From the NCBI GenBank assembly GCA_963812075.1, contig CAWETN010000018.1, positions 124,001-188,000 on the forward strand: a stretch of 64,000 bases of DNA, written 5' to 3'. Positions 9,184 through 18,681 of this stretch are shown here, piece by piece (positions within the stretch are counted from its first letter, which is position 1; every line of letters begins with the position of its first letter). The DNA is from JAMXLO01 sp963812075 (GTDB taxonomy: Bacteria; Pseudomonadota; Alphaproteobacteria; Acetobacterales; Acetobacteraceae). The notes under the pieces are model-generated. The model searched no databases, was not told the DNA's origin, and was given only the letters and a program-made list of their open reading frames with translations. The translations under genes and the position numbers were made by a program.

Positions 9184-11131
9184 GTGCCAGGCGTGATCGC
9201 CGAACGTGTTCCAAGGGTCGCCGCATCGTCCGCCGTGCCGCGCGACGAACTGGAGAAGATCTGGCAGACGCAACCCGGCATCGCCGGCTGGCTGTCCAGC
9301 GTCGACCACAAGGAGATCGGGCTTCGCTACATCGTCACCGCGTTCGCGTTTCTCTTGCTGGGGGGAGTTCGAGGCGCTGGTGATGCGTGTCCAGCTCGCG
9401 CGGCCGGATCAGCAGCTGTTGACGCCCGAGCAGTACAACCAGCTCTACTCGACGCACGGGATGACGATGATCTTCCTGTACGCGATGCCGATTCTGTCCG
9501 GATTCAGCAACTACCTTTGGCCGCTGATCCTCGGCTCGCGCGATATGGCCTTCCCTCGGCTGAACGCTTTGTCGTACTGGATCTATTTGGCGTCCGGCCT
9601 CTTCATGTATGCGGGCTTTGCCATCGGCGCAGGACCCAACGACGGTTGGTTCAATTACGTGCCGCTCGCCTCGCGCCCCTACAACCCGGGCATGAACATC
9701 GACTTCTATGCCCTCGGGATGATCTTCCTCGGCGTCTCGACCACGGTCGGCGCGGCGAATTTCATCGTCACCTTCCTGCGCACCCGGGCGCCCGGCATGT
9801 CGATCAACCGCGTGCCGATTCTGACCTGGGGCACGCTGACCGCATCGGTAGCCAATGTGCTTGTCGTCCCCTCGGTCAGCCTCGCCTTCTGTCTGCTGTG
9901 GATGGACCGGCAGATCGGCACGCATTTCTTTGACGTATCCCAGGGCGGCCAGGCCCTGCTTTGGCAGCACCTGTTCTGGATGTTCGGACATCCCTGGGTA
10001 TATGCGATCGTGCTGCCGGCCATGGGGATGGTCTCAGACGGTCTGCCTGTGTTCTGCCGCCGCCCACTGGTCGGTTACGCCCCGGTCGCCCTGTCCACGG
10101 TGGCGACCATGATGCTGGGTTTCGGCGTGTGGGTGCACCACATGTTCGCCACCGGGCTGCCGAACCTGGCGCTTTCGTTCTTCAGCGGCGCGTCTATCAT
10201 CATCACTGTGCCCAGTGCGGTGGCCGTCTTCGCCTGGACCGCCACGATCTGGCTCGGCCGCCCGGTCATCACGACGGCATTCCTCTACTTCGCCAGCATG
10301 ATCGTGCTGTTCACGATCGGCGGGGTATCGGGCTTTATGACCGCCTCCGTGCCGGTCGATTGGCAGCTCACCGACACCTATTTCGTAGTCGCCCACATCC
10401 ATTACGTGCTCATCGGAATCAACCTGTTCCCCGTCATCGGCGGAGTTTATCTGTGGTTCCCGAAAATGACCGGCCGAATGCTCGACGAGCGGCTGGGCAG
10501 GTGGAACTTCTGGACCACCTTCATCGGCTTCAATCTGGCCTTCCTGCCGATGCATCTCACCGGCCTGCGCGGCATGCCGCGGCGCATCTACACCTACCCG
10601 CACGAGATGGGCTGGGATGGGCTGAATCTGATCACCACCATCGGCTCATTCCTGCTGGCCCTCGGCGTGCTGCTCCTGGTGATCAACGTCCTTACCAGCC
10701 TGCGGCACGGTGTCGCGGCGGGGGCAAATCCGTGGGATGCCGGTACGCTGGAATGGGCCACCCCATCGCCGCCGCCGCCCTACAATTTCCGCGTCATCCC
10801 GCATGTGGCGAGCCGCCACCCTCTGTGGGAGAGCCGCCTGAAAGAGAGCGACGAGCGCTCTCTGATCGAGGACGGCATGGTACTCGACCACGGCCGCGAG
10901 ACAGCGGGCTCGACGCCGCTGGACGGTGAACCCGACATCATCCTCAAGATGCCGGAGGATTCCTATGCGCCGTTCCTGCTGACGATAGCAGCCTCGGCCG
11001 GGTTCTGCGGCCTGCTGCTGCACCTCTGGTGGCTCGCAGAGGTTGGGGTCGCCGGCGTCGCCGTCGCTTTGGCGGTTTGGCTCTGGCCGGAGCGTCGGCT
11101 CGGGCAGCGGGTCGAAGTGAAGCATGTCTGA
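9184..11131 (+). CDS. ctaD: Cytochrome c oxidase subunit I (frameshift near residue 60)
   Basis: The catalytic heme-copper subunit. From the GTG at 9184 (ribosome site AGAGGCGG) it reads WLSSVDHKEIGLRY. At a G6 run at about 9360-9366 the frame shifts and continues with the conserved EQYNQLYSTHGMTMIF. Twelve helices follow, with the HHMFATG copper histidines and the LTDTYFVVAHIHYV heme a/a3 ligands. The active-site helix reads GHPWVY, so the canonical Glu of HPEVY is Trp; and PSAVAVFAW has Ala where K-channel enzymes have Lys. The homopolymer position makes a sequencing error likely. The C-terminus carries an extra ~100-residue extension and two further helices. The stop overlaps coxC by 8 bp. 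Confidence 0.9.
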
Positions 11132-11723
11132 GGCAGCGCTCGCTTACCCTGCCCTGCCGGAGGGAGCAGTGCGGCGGATCGGTGTCGGCTGGTGGGGCCT
11201 GCTGTGCGTCGTTCTCACGGAAGGTGCGCTGTTCGGCTACCTGCTGTTCAGCTACCTCTACTACGCGGTCCAGCTTGACCCGGCCTGGATTCCCATCAGA
11301 CATCCTTCGCTCAGACTGGCGGTGCCGAACACTATCGTGCTGCTGCTCAGCAGCGTCTGCGTCTGGTGGGGCGAGCGTGGCACACGAGAGGGGAGACGGG
11401 GGCGGCAGCTCCTGGGCATTGGCGTCGGGTTTCTACTTGGCCTGGCTTTCATCGGCATCCAGCTCCAGGAGTGGCACGACAAGCCGTTCTCGTTGCGCTC
11501 GAGCCTGTATGGCTCCTTGTTCTACACGATCACGGGGTTCCACATGGCGCATGTCGTGGCCGGCGTGATCGCGTTGGCGATGGTCTTCCTGTGGTCGGTG
11601 CTGGGCTACTTCGATCGCATGCGCAACGCGCCGGTCCTTATCGCGGCGACGTATTGGCACTTCGTTGATGCGGTCTGGCTGGCGGTTTTCACGACACTGT
11701 ATCTCACTCCGTATCTCGGATGA
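11124..11723 (+). CDS. coxC: Cytochrome c oxidase subunit III
   Basis: A 199-residue membrane protein with five predicted helices, the short form of subunit III found in caa3-type and bo3-type oxidases. Diagnostic segments are LTEGALFGYLLFSY in helix 1, GIQLQEW, the GFHMAHVVAGV helix and the terminal YWHFVDAVWLAVFTTLYL. It stabilises the oxidase and its proton uptake. It starts inside the end of ctaD (8-bp overlap) and is followed 4 bp later by a small membrane protein gene, consistent with one transcript. Confidence 0.92.
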   Translation: MSEAALAYPALPEGAVRRIGVGWWGLLCVVLTEGALFGYLLFSYLYYAVQLDPAWIPIRHPSLRLAVPNTIVLLLSSVCVWWGERGTREGRRGRQLLGIGVGFLLGLAFIGIQLQEWHDKPFSLRSSLYGSLFYTITGFHMAHVVAGVIALAMVFLWSVLGYFDRMRNAPVLIAATYWHFVDAVWLAVFTTLYLTPYLG

Positions 11724-11727
11724 CGTG

Positions 11728-12174
11728 ATGGCGCAGACCCTTGCCACGGCTCCGGGCCATGCCGCACCGCATCGCGATCGGGTCGGAGCCGCCGCGGCCC
11801 TGTTCAGCGTGTTCTGTGGCCCCTTCGCATGGGCGCTGCAGCTGAACGTGAACTACGCCCTGGCGAGCCACGCCTGCTTTCCGCACGCGGAGGCGCGGTC
11901 GAGCGTCCTGCCGGGATGGCATGGCTTCATTTGGGGGCTCGCCACGGTGAACGTGATCGCCCTCGCGCTGTCGTTGGCGGCCTCCCTTCTCTCCTGGCGC
12001 AGTTGGAAGGCGACAAGAGAGGAACATCCGGGCGGCGCCGATGCGCTGCTCGAAGCGGGCGAGGGACGAACGCGCTTCCTGGCGGCGTGCGGCATGATGA
12101 ATGCGATCGGCTTCGCCGCAGCCATTTTGTTTACCCTCATTGCCGTGCTGACTGTGCCGCCATGCATGGACTGA
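11728..12174 (+). CDS. Small membrane protein of the oxidase operon, function unknown
   Basis: A 148-residue protein with about three hydrophobic segments (around residues 22-42, 62-82 and 120-142) and a few Cys (SVFCGP, HACFPH, PPCMD). No family was recognised. The gene starts 4 bp after coxC and overlaps the cytochrome c gene downstream by 13 bp, so it is certainly part of the oxidase transcription unit. By position it could be an assembly or subunit IV-like accessory protein (inference only). Confidence 0.75.
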   Translation: MAQTLATAPGHAAPHRDRVGAAAALFSVFCGPFAWALQLNVNYALASHACFPHAEARSSVLPGWHGFIWGLATVNVIALALSLAASLLSWRSWKATREEHPGGADALLEAGEGRTRFLAACGMMNAIGFAAAILFTLIAVLTVPPCMD

Positions 12175-12530
12175 TTTCTGCGTCGCTGGCGGCCGCGATG
12201 CTGTTCGCGCTGGCGGGCTGCGACAAATCGAAAGAGGAAAAAGCAATCGGCGGCGACACGCGGCGCGGCCCCGTCCTGATGGCGCAGCTCGGGTGCGGTG
12301 CCTGCCACACGGTGCCCGGCGTCCGCGGTGCCCGCGGCCGCGTCGGCCCCGCACTGGACCATATCGGGACGCAGGTGGTCCTGGTTGGAACCCTGCCGAA
12401 TACGCCTGCCAACATGCTCACATGGATCAAAACACCGCAGGCGGTAAGGCCCGCCGACATCATGCCGAATATGGGGTTGAACGATCATGATGCGCGCGAT
12501 ATTGCGGCTTATCTTTATACGCTGCGCTGA
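12162..12530 (+). CDS. Lipoprotein cytochrome c
   Basis: A 122-residue class-I cytochrome c. The N-terminus is a lipoprotein signal with lipobox LAGC at residue 20, so it is anchored in a membrane on the periplasmic side. The heme site is C45-GA-CH49 and the likely distal ligand is Met in IMPNMG. It overlaps the gene before it by 13 bp and the xoxF start by 44 bp. It probably carries electrons between the dehydrogenase side and the CoxB cytochrome domain (inference from position). Confidence 0.88.
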   Translation: MHGLISASLAAAMLFALAGCDKSKEEKAIGGDTRRGPVLMAQLGCGACHTVPGVRGARGRVGPALDHIGTQVVLVGTLPNTPANMLTWIKTPQAVRPADIMPNMGLNDHDARDIAAYLYTLR

Positions 12531-14355
12531 TTGCGCGGCGCGCCATTGCAAGGCCGACAGCGCGTGGCGCCGCGTCGTGCCGGGAAGCTTCGCTTTCCTG
12601 CTGCTCGCCCCTGGGCTGGCGGCCGCCCAGTCGCCGGTTCCACCCGCGTCTGCCGCCCCCAAAGACGATGGCCAGTGGACGATGCCGGCGAAGAACTACG
12701 CCGCTACCCGCTTCTCCGAACTGCAGCAGATCGACGGTGGCAACGTCGGCAAGCTGGCCGTTGCCTTTACCTTCTCGACCGGCGTGAACAAGGGCCAGGA
12801 GGCGGCGCCCCTGGTGGTGAACAACACCATGTTCCTGGTCACACCGTTCCCGAACATCGTCTATGCGCTCGACCTCACCAAGCCTGGTGCCCCTCTCAAG
12901 TGGTCATTCAGGCCGCATCCGGAAAACGCCTCGCAAGGCGTCGCGTGCTGCGACGTCGTGAACCGCGGCGCGGCGTACTGGGACGGCAAGATCGTGTTCA
13001 ACACGCTCGACGGAAACACCATCGCGCTCGACGCCAGCAGTGGGAAAATGTTGTGGAAGCGCAAGCTCGCGGAGATCAACCAGGGCGAGACCATCACCAT
13101 GGCTCCGCTGGTGGTGAAGGGAAAGGTCCTGGTCGGGAACTCGGGTGGCGAACTCGGCGTCCGCGGTTGGGTTGCAGCGCTCGACGTGAACGACGGCAAG
13201 GTCGTCTGGAAGGCGTATGCGACGGGACCAGACAAAGACGTGCTGATCGGCCCGGACTTCCACCCATTCTACCCTTCCGAGCAAGGCAAGGACCTTGGCG
13301 TGAGCACATGGCCGCCCGAGGCATGGGAAATCGGCGGCGGCACGATGTGGGGCTGGATCGCCTACGACCCCGATCTCAATCTGGTTTATTACGGCACGGC
13401 GAACCCCGGCCCCTGGAACCAGGAGCAGCGGCCCGGCGACAACAAGTGGACCGCGACGCTGTTCGCCAGGAACCCGGACACCGGCGCCGCCAAATGGGCT
13501 TTGCAGTACAACCCGCATGACGAGCACGATTACGACGGGATCAACGAGCAGATCCTGGTCGACATGACCGTCGACGGAAAGCCGCGCAAGGTGCTGATGC
13601 ATCCCGACCGCAACGGGCATCTCTATGTGGTGGACCGCATCAACGGCGAGATTCTTTCGGCTGATCCGTACGGCTTCGTGAACTCGACCAATGGCATCGA
13701 CCTGAAGACCGGGCGCCCGGTCATGAACCCGGACAAGATGACCCGGCTAGGCACCGTGGTGCACGACATCTGCCCGACCGCCTCCGGCGCCAAGGACTGG
13801 AACCCGTCCGCCTATTCGCCACGCACCGGCCTGATGTACATCCCGCACGAGAACCTGTGCATGGACTGGGAGAGCGTGCAGGCGAACTACATTGCAGGCA
13901 CTCCCTATGTCGGGGCCAACGTCGTCATGAAGGCGGGTCCGGGCGGCAACCGCGGCGAGTTCACGGCCTGGGACCCGGTGCAGAAAAAGGCGGCCTGGAC
14001 GATCAAGGAGGACCTGCCGCTTTGGAGCGGTGCCCTGGCGACGGCTGGCGACCTCGTCTTCTACGGAACCATGGACGGCTGGTTCAAGGCTGTCGACGCC
14101 CGGAGCGGCGAACTGAAATGGCAGTTCAAGACCGGCTCCGGCATCATCGGGCAACCGATCGCTTATCGCGGACCGGACGGTCGCGAATACATCGCTATCC
14201 TGTCGGGCGTCGGAGGCTGGGCCGGGGCCATCGTCAGCGGCGACCTCGACCCGCGCGACAAGACCGCGGCTCTCGGCTTCGTCGGCGCGGTGCCGGACCT
14301 GAAGGACAGGACCACCCCGGGAGGGACGCTCTATGTCTTCGCGCTGCCACCGTAG
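12487..14355 (+). CDS. xoxF: PQQ-dependent alcohol dehydrogenase, lanthanide (XoxF-like) type
   Basis: A 622-residue eight-bladed quinoprotein exported to the periplasm (signal ending near GLAAAQ). It oxidises methanol or another primary alcohol using PQQ. Residues seen: vicinal disulfide C154-C155 (VACCDVVN), metal ligands E222 (GGELG) and N306 (TANPGPWN), catalytic D348 and, two residues on, D350 in HDYDG. The second Asp is the mark of lanthanide-dependent XoxF/ExaF enzymes; calcium enzymes have Ala there. Length fits the family. The start is uncertain: ATG 12487 overlaps the cytochrome gene, and a GTG at 12577 would also leave a hydrophobic signal. The cytochrome c and xoxJ genes follow in the same operon. 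Confidence 0.92.
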   Translation: MMRAILRLIFIRCADCAARHCKADSAWRRVVPGSFAFLLLAPGLAAAQSPVPPASAAPKDDGQWTMPAKNYAATRFSELQQIDGGNVGKLAVAFTFSTGVNKGQEAAPLVVNNTMFLVTPFPNIVYALDLTKPGAPLKWSFRPHPENASQGVACCDVVNRGAAYWDGKIVFNTLDGNTIALDASSGKMLWKRKLAEINQGETITMAPLVVKGKVLVGNSGGELGVRGWVAALDVNDGKVVWKAYATGPDKDVLIGPDFHPFYPSEQGKDLGVSTWPPEAWEIGGGTMWGWIAYDPDLNLVYYGTANPGPWNQEQRPGDNKWTATLFARNPDTGAAKWALQYNPHDEHDYDGINEQILVDMTVDGKPRKVLMHPDRNGHLYVVDRINGEILSADPYGFVNSTNGIDLKTGRPVMNPDKMTRLGTVVHDICPTASGAKDWNPSAYSPRTGLMYIPHENLCMDWESVQANYIAGTPYVGANVVMKAGPGGNRGEFTAWDPVQKKAAWTIKEDLPLWSGALATAGDLVFYGTMDGWFKAVDARSGELKWQFKTGSGIIGQPIAYRGPDGREYIAILSGVGGWAGAIVSGDLDPRDKTAALGFVGAVPDLKDRTTPGGTLYVFALPP

Positions 14356-14897
14356 GCGCATTTCCATGGGACTTGCTCTGCTCATGGCGCTCGCCGCGCC
14401 GTTGCCATCCGGTTCGGGGTGGGCGCAGGAGACGAGCATTCCGGTAACCGAGAACGGTCCGAATTTCGTCGCAACAACGACCCTGTTCCCCGGCGGCGGC
14501 ACTGCGCCGGCGGAGGATCCGCTCGTGAAGGTGTATCAAGGCAACCCGCAGCGCATCGCCGAGGGCCAACGACTGTTCGCTTGGTACAACTGTGCTGGCT
14601 GCCATTTCCACGGCGGTGGCGGCATGGGTCCTCCGCTCATGGACCAGCAGTGGCGATATGGCGGTCGAACTCGATCAGATCTACGCCAGTATCGTCCAGG
14701 GCCGGCCAAACGGCATGCCGTCTTGGGCGCGCAGATTCTCGGACGCACAGATCTGGGAGATCGCCGCCTTCGTGAAATCGCTCAGCGGGTCGTCCGCGGC
14801 CGAAGGACCAGGCCAGGCCATGCCGACCTCGCCACCGCCGCCCCAGGCCTTGCTGCCGCCGCCGCAATCCCCAGTTCCCGGGCTGCGGGCGCCGTAG
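14333..14897 (+). CDS. Cytochrome c partner of XoxF (XoxG-like), frameshifted
   Basis: A secreted class-I cytochrome c. The ATG at 14333 has a GGGAGGG ribosome site and overlaps the end of xoxF by 23 bp. A signal peptide with RRR and a hydrophobic core ends at WAQ. The heme motif is C-AG-CH in WYNCAGCHFHGGGG, followed by GPPLMD. Near 14665-14675 the frame changes by one base; the protein then continues with IYASIVQGRPNGMPSW (distal Met) and FSDAQIWEIAAFVKSL, ending in a Pro-rich tail at 14897. It is expected to be the direct electron acceptor of the dehydrogenase. The indel may be a sequence error or may truncate the protein before its Met ligand. Confidence 0.8.
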
Positions 14898-14899
14898 TA

Positions 14900-15757
14900 A
14901 TGGGCTGCACCCTGGCGCTGGCGAGCCTGATCTTGCTGTTTCTCTCCGTCGCGCCCCTGTACGGGCGCGAATTGCGCGTTTGCGCCGATCCCAACAACAT
15001 GCCGTTCTCCAACGATCAAGGGCAGGGCTTCGAGAACAAGATCGCGGAGCTGATTGCCGCTGACCTCGGTGCCGAGGTGAAATACACTTGGTGGGCGCAG
15101 CGGCGGGGGTTCGTTCGCAACACGCTGAAATCGGGCGACTGTGATCTCTGGCCGGGCGTTATCAGCGGCTTCGAACTGCTCGCTACCAGCCAACCCTATT
15201 ATCGGTCCTCATACGTGTTCGTCACCCGGCAGGACCGTAGGCTGGATATCGCATCGTTCGATGATCCAAGGCTGCGCCAGCTCACGATCGGCGTGCAGAT
15301 GGTCGGCAACGATGCCATGAACACCCCGCCCGCCCATGCGCTGGCACGGCGCGGGATCCTCGAGAACGTACGCGGCTTCATGCTGTACGGCGACTACAGC
15401 CGGCCCGATCCCGCCGCGGCGATCGTCAACGCCGTGTCCGACGGCAAAGTGGATGTCGCAGTGGTCTGGGGACCGCTGGCCGGCTACTTCGGCGATCGGG
15501 CGACACACAAGCTCCGGCTGACACCGGTCTCTTCGCCGATGGACGGTCCGCAATGGCCGATGGTCTTCGATATCGCGATGGGCTTTCGCCGCGATGAGCC
15601 GGCGCTCAAAGCCCTCATCGACCGCGCGCTGGCGCGCAACCACCGCGCGATCGATGCGGTCCTCGCGAGCTATCACGTTCCTACCTGGCACGCGCCGAGA
15701 GCCTCCGTGCAGCCGGAGGCGAGCGAGGCCCCGAGGGTTGCTGCTCACGCCGACTAG
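14900..15757 (+). CDS. xoxJ: XoxJ/MxaJ-like periplasmic binding protein
   Basis: A 285-residue protein with an N-terminal signal (ending near YGREL) and a type-2 periplasmic-binding fold: LRVCADPNNMPFSND at the start, GFENKIAEL, DLWPGVISGF and VVWGPLAGY. This matches the quinoprotein-dehydrogenase-associated MxaJ/XoxJ group, needed for maturation or activation of MxaF/XoxF-type enzymes. It begins 2 bp after the cytochrome stop and its 3' end overlaps by 4 bp the convergent HbpS/MarR remnant. Confidence 0.88.
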   Translation: MGCTLALASLILLFLSVAPLYGRELRVCADPNNMPFSNDQGQGFENKIAELIAADLGAEVKYTWWAQRRGFVRNTLKSGDCDLWPGVISGFELLATSQPYYRSSYVFVTRQDRRLDIASFDDPRLRQLTIGVQMVGNDAMNTPPAHALARRGILENVRGFMLYGDYSRPDPAAAIVNAVSDGKVDVAVVWGPLAGYFGDRATHKLRLTPVSSPMDGPQWPMVFDIAMGFRRDEPALKALIDRALARNHRAIDAVLASYHVPTWHAPRASVQPEASEAPRVAAHAD

Positions 15758-16660
15758 CCCCGTGCGGCAGCTCCGCCGTGCATCGGTCCGCCAAACCGCT
15801 GGAATAGCGCGATCAGCGTGGGTTGCAGCCGGCGCAGTTCCTCCAAATGCGCCTTGGCCATCTGCGACAATAACTTGTTCGCCGCCGGGGTGACCCAGAG
15901 CAGCATCGGTCGCCGGTCCTGCAGGCCGGGCTCGCGGACAAGCAGGCCCTTGGCGACCAGGCGCTCCACCAACTCGCTGCCGCTATGCTGGGTAACGAGA
16001 AGCTCCCGTGACAGATTACCGACGGTCATCCGTTTGCGGCCGACAAGACCCTTGATCGCCAGCAGCGCACTTGCCCCCCGTCCCGGATCCTGAATGGATC
16101 TCCGAGCGAGTTCGGCCTCCTCTCCGCCGCAGGCCGGGTGACCATACCCCGACGCGCTCTTGCCGTTGGGGCCGACATCATAGATGATTCCATCGTTCTT
16201 GCGCGACAGGATTGGTCCGGCCGGCACCTGGTCCGGCTTGAGGCGCTGGCGCACTCGCCAGGCTATGTTGTGATCGGCGCAGGATGTATCGCCGCTCACT
16301 CCCAGACCGCCCACGATGCCGTTGTGGTCGTAAAGCGCCAAGCCGCTTCCGACAGGCCGGAGAAAGGGCCGCCTGGGTGCGCGCCCGCATAGAGGTTGGC
16401 GGTCGAGATCGCGAAGGAGTTCAAACCCATCGCATTTGCCGTGGTGGCTTTCTCAGCCGCGATCGCCCGGCTGCCAAGCCACTGTTCACCCGGCTTTGCA
16501 CCGCTGAACGTCAAGGCACAGATCTGACCGCTGCGGTCGACCACCGCCGCCCATTCATTGTTGTGGAGCCCACCATTGCTGGGACCGGCGGATGGCTTGA
16601 CGCTGGCCTTCAACGCGGCGGTGAGATCACCAGGAGTGACCGGGCACGCCTGGGGCGCAG
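15754..16660 (-). pseudogene. Chimeric remnant: HbpS/GlcG-like heme-binding protein joined to MarR C-terminal half
   Basis: Reading from 16660 leftwards, the first part is a HbpS/GlcG (DUF336) protein: CPVTPGDLTAALKAS, SNGGLHNNEWAAVV, AISTANLYAGAHPGG. Near 16340 it shifts frame and loses a segment, then resumes with LGVSGDTSCADHNIAWR and GPNGKSASGYGHPAC. At about 16093 the same frame runs into the winged-helix half of a MarR regulator (LSRELLVTQHSGSELVERL, RRPMLLWVTPAANKLL) without its N-terminal dimer helices. The signal peptide end of HbpS is cut by the IS256 element. Both proteins are common near PQQ dehydrogenases and regulators; here a deletion has fused their remains. Confidence 0.75.
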
Positions 16661-16666
16661 CGGTTA

Positions 16667-18090
16667 GCGTCCACGGACGTGGTGGAGAATTGGCGGGGCA
16701 CGGAGTGTGCGGGGGCGGTGTAGGCGGAGGGTGGTCATCGGGCCTGTCGGCTAAGGTGGAGTTGCGACGCTTCAGCCCTGACCGGGAGGGGGACCGATGA
16801 CCGAGGAGAGATTGGCGTTGTCTGAGCTGCTGGAGAAGGCGGGTGATGGGGATTTCCTGCGCACTGTGGCGGAGGCGGTGCTGCAGCTGCTGATGGAAGC
16901 GGACGTCGAGGGTCTGATCGGAGCGGGGCGCTACGAGCGCAGCGGCGAACGCACGACCTGGCGCAACGGTCATCGCGAGCGGGTGCTGGACACCCGGCTG
17001 GGCTCGCTGCAGCTGCGGATCCCGAAGCTGCGGCAGGGCAGTTACTTCCCGCCGTTCCTGGAGGCCCGAAAGGTATCGGAGAAGGCGTTGATCGCGGTGA
17101 TCCAGGAGGCGTGGATCGGCGGGGTTTCGACGCGGCGGGTTGACGAGCTGGTGCAGGCGATGGGGCTGTCTGGATCAGCAAGTCGCAGGTCTCCAAGCTG
17201 TGCAAGGACATCGACGAACGGGTTCATGCGTTCCTTGCCCGACCGCTGGCCGGCGAGTGGCCGTATCTTTGGCTGGACGCGACCTACCTGAAGCAGCGCG
17301 AGGGCGGCCGGATCGTCTCGGTTGCGGCGATAATCGCTGTGGCGGTGAACACCGACGGCAAACGCGAGATCGTTGGGTTGCACATCGGCCCTTCGGAGGC
17401 CGAGACGTTCTGGTCAAGCTTTCTCAAGAGCCTGGCGCGTCGCGGACTGCAGGGCGTGAAGCTGGTGATCTCGGACGCGCATGAGGGGCTGAAGGCGGCG
17501 ATCCGGCGGGTGTTTGCCGCGAGTTGGCAGCGTTGCCGTGTGCACTGGATGCGGAACGCGCTGTCCTACGTGGCGAAGACCCAGCAGAGCATGGTGGCCG
17601 CCGGGCTACGCCAGGCGTTCATCCAGCCGGATCGCCCGCAGGCCAGCCAGACGCTACGTCATGTAGCCGATCAGCTGCGCCAGAAATGGCCGAAGCTCGC
17701 GGCGTTCATCGACGACAGCGAGACCGACGTGCTGTCGCATCTGGACTTCCCCGAGCAGCACCGGACGAAGCTGCACAGCACGAATCCTCTGGAGCGGCTG
17801 AACAAGGAAGTGAAGCGACGTGCCGACGTCGTCGGGATCTTCCCCAACGAGGCATCGATCATCCGGCTGATCGGCGCGGTGCTGCTGGAACAAAATGATG
17901 AGTGGCAGTTGCAGCACCGCTACATGCAAGTCGAGGCGATGGCAGAGCTGGCCGCACCGGGGAACGAAGCTGAGACCAGGCAGATCGCGGCATGACGCAC
18001 CGCACCGCCCGGTCGTGTCATGGCGTTTCCGCGAAAGACAGACTGCGCCACGACGGCACCTATGCCCACCGCTCGACCGTGGCGTCGCGG
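16667..18090 (+). mobile_element. IS256-family insertion sequence (approximate ends)
   Basis: The element carries one transposase gene and interrupts the HbpS remnant. Candidate imperfect terminal inverted repeats are GCGTCCACGGACG near 16667 and, on the other strand, a GCGACGCCACGGTCG-like block near 18068-18090. I could not define the target duplication, so the ends are approximate. The transposase carries a frameshift, so this copy is probably not active on its own. Confidence 0.6.
16797..17995 (+). pseudogene. IS256-family (Mutator-like) transposase, frameshifted
   Basis: About 400 residues in two frames. The first (from ATG 16797, ribosome site GGGAGGGGG) carries the N-terminal domain: GRYERSGERTTWRNGHRER and LRIPKLRQGSYFP. 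Near 17172 one base, probably a C, is missing (family reads GISKSQVSKL), and the protein continues in the next frame with WLDATYLKQREGG, VISDAHEGLKAAIRRVF and HSTNPLERLNKEVKRR. These supply the DDE catalytic residues (Asp in DAT, Asp in SDAH, Glu in LERLN). The 3' end reaches 17995. Confidence 0.88.
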
Positions 18091-18138
18091 TCAAGCCCCG
18101 CAGCCGCGCAGCGGGGCGCCGAAGGCGCCGGGCTTGAC
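18090..18138. repeat. Inverted repeat (hairpin) next to the IS256 end
   Basis: GTCAAGCCC at 18090-18098 pairs with GGGCTTGAC at 18130-18138, with further GC-rich complementarity inside. It may be a stand-alone palindromic repeat or a strong transcription-blocking hairpin. No T-run follows, so it is not a classic terminator. Confidence 0.5.
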
Positions 18139-18349
18139 GGCGGCGATCACGGTCGCAGCACCATCATCCAGGCCGTCTATCGTACCAGATCGATTCGACC
18201 CGCGCCGACACGCCGATTAAGGCCTTCGCTACATCACGAATCTACACCAGCTTGACGGACACGCCTGGGCAGCGAGCCCGGACCCCGGCAGCGTCGTATG
18301 GATCAGGAAAGCGGCGGCGATCCAACCTCTCGGGTCAGGATGGTTCGGC

Positions 18350-18570
18350 ACATTTCTCTCCCAATGGCACGACACAGTCGACGGAGGAACTGAAGGAGCC
18401 TACGGCGCCGAAAAGCAGGCGTTGCGCTGCATGCAGAAAGCCCTGCGCAAGGCGAGCGCCGAAGCGCTGCGCGATGGCATCCAGATGCACATCGAGCAGA
18501 CTTAGGTGCAGATCGAGCGCGTCGAGCAGGCGATGGTAAAGCTGAGCGTGCGGCCAAGCCGCAAAATCTG
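18350..18570 (+). pseudogene. DUF892 (YciE/YciF-like, ferritin-fold) remnant
   Basis: One forward frame reads AYGAEKQALRCMQKALRKAS, then LRDGIQMHIEQT, a TAG stop (near 18503), and VQIERVEQAMVKL followed by KICEG. This order matches the four-helix DUF892 family of stress-related ferritin-like proteins (usual pattern: AEKQ, then HLEET, then QVERLEQVF, then KKCEAMEG). The in-frame stop, the lack of a start and of the C-terminal half make it a remnant. It lies beside the YihY operon, which is also stress-associated in other genomes. Confidence 0.6.
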
Positions 18571-18681
18571 CGAGGGCCGGCGAGGAGGAAGAAGGCGGCT
18601 GCCCTTCCGGCAGCCGCCGCAAAGCGGCGTGACTCTCGTTGTCCGAACCTGGCCGGGAGAGCCCCGCGTGGTCCTCCGAAC

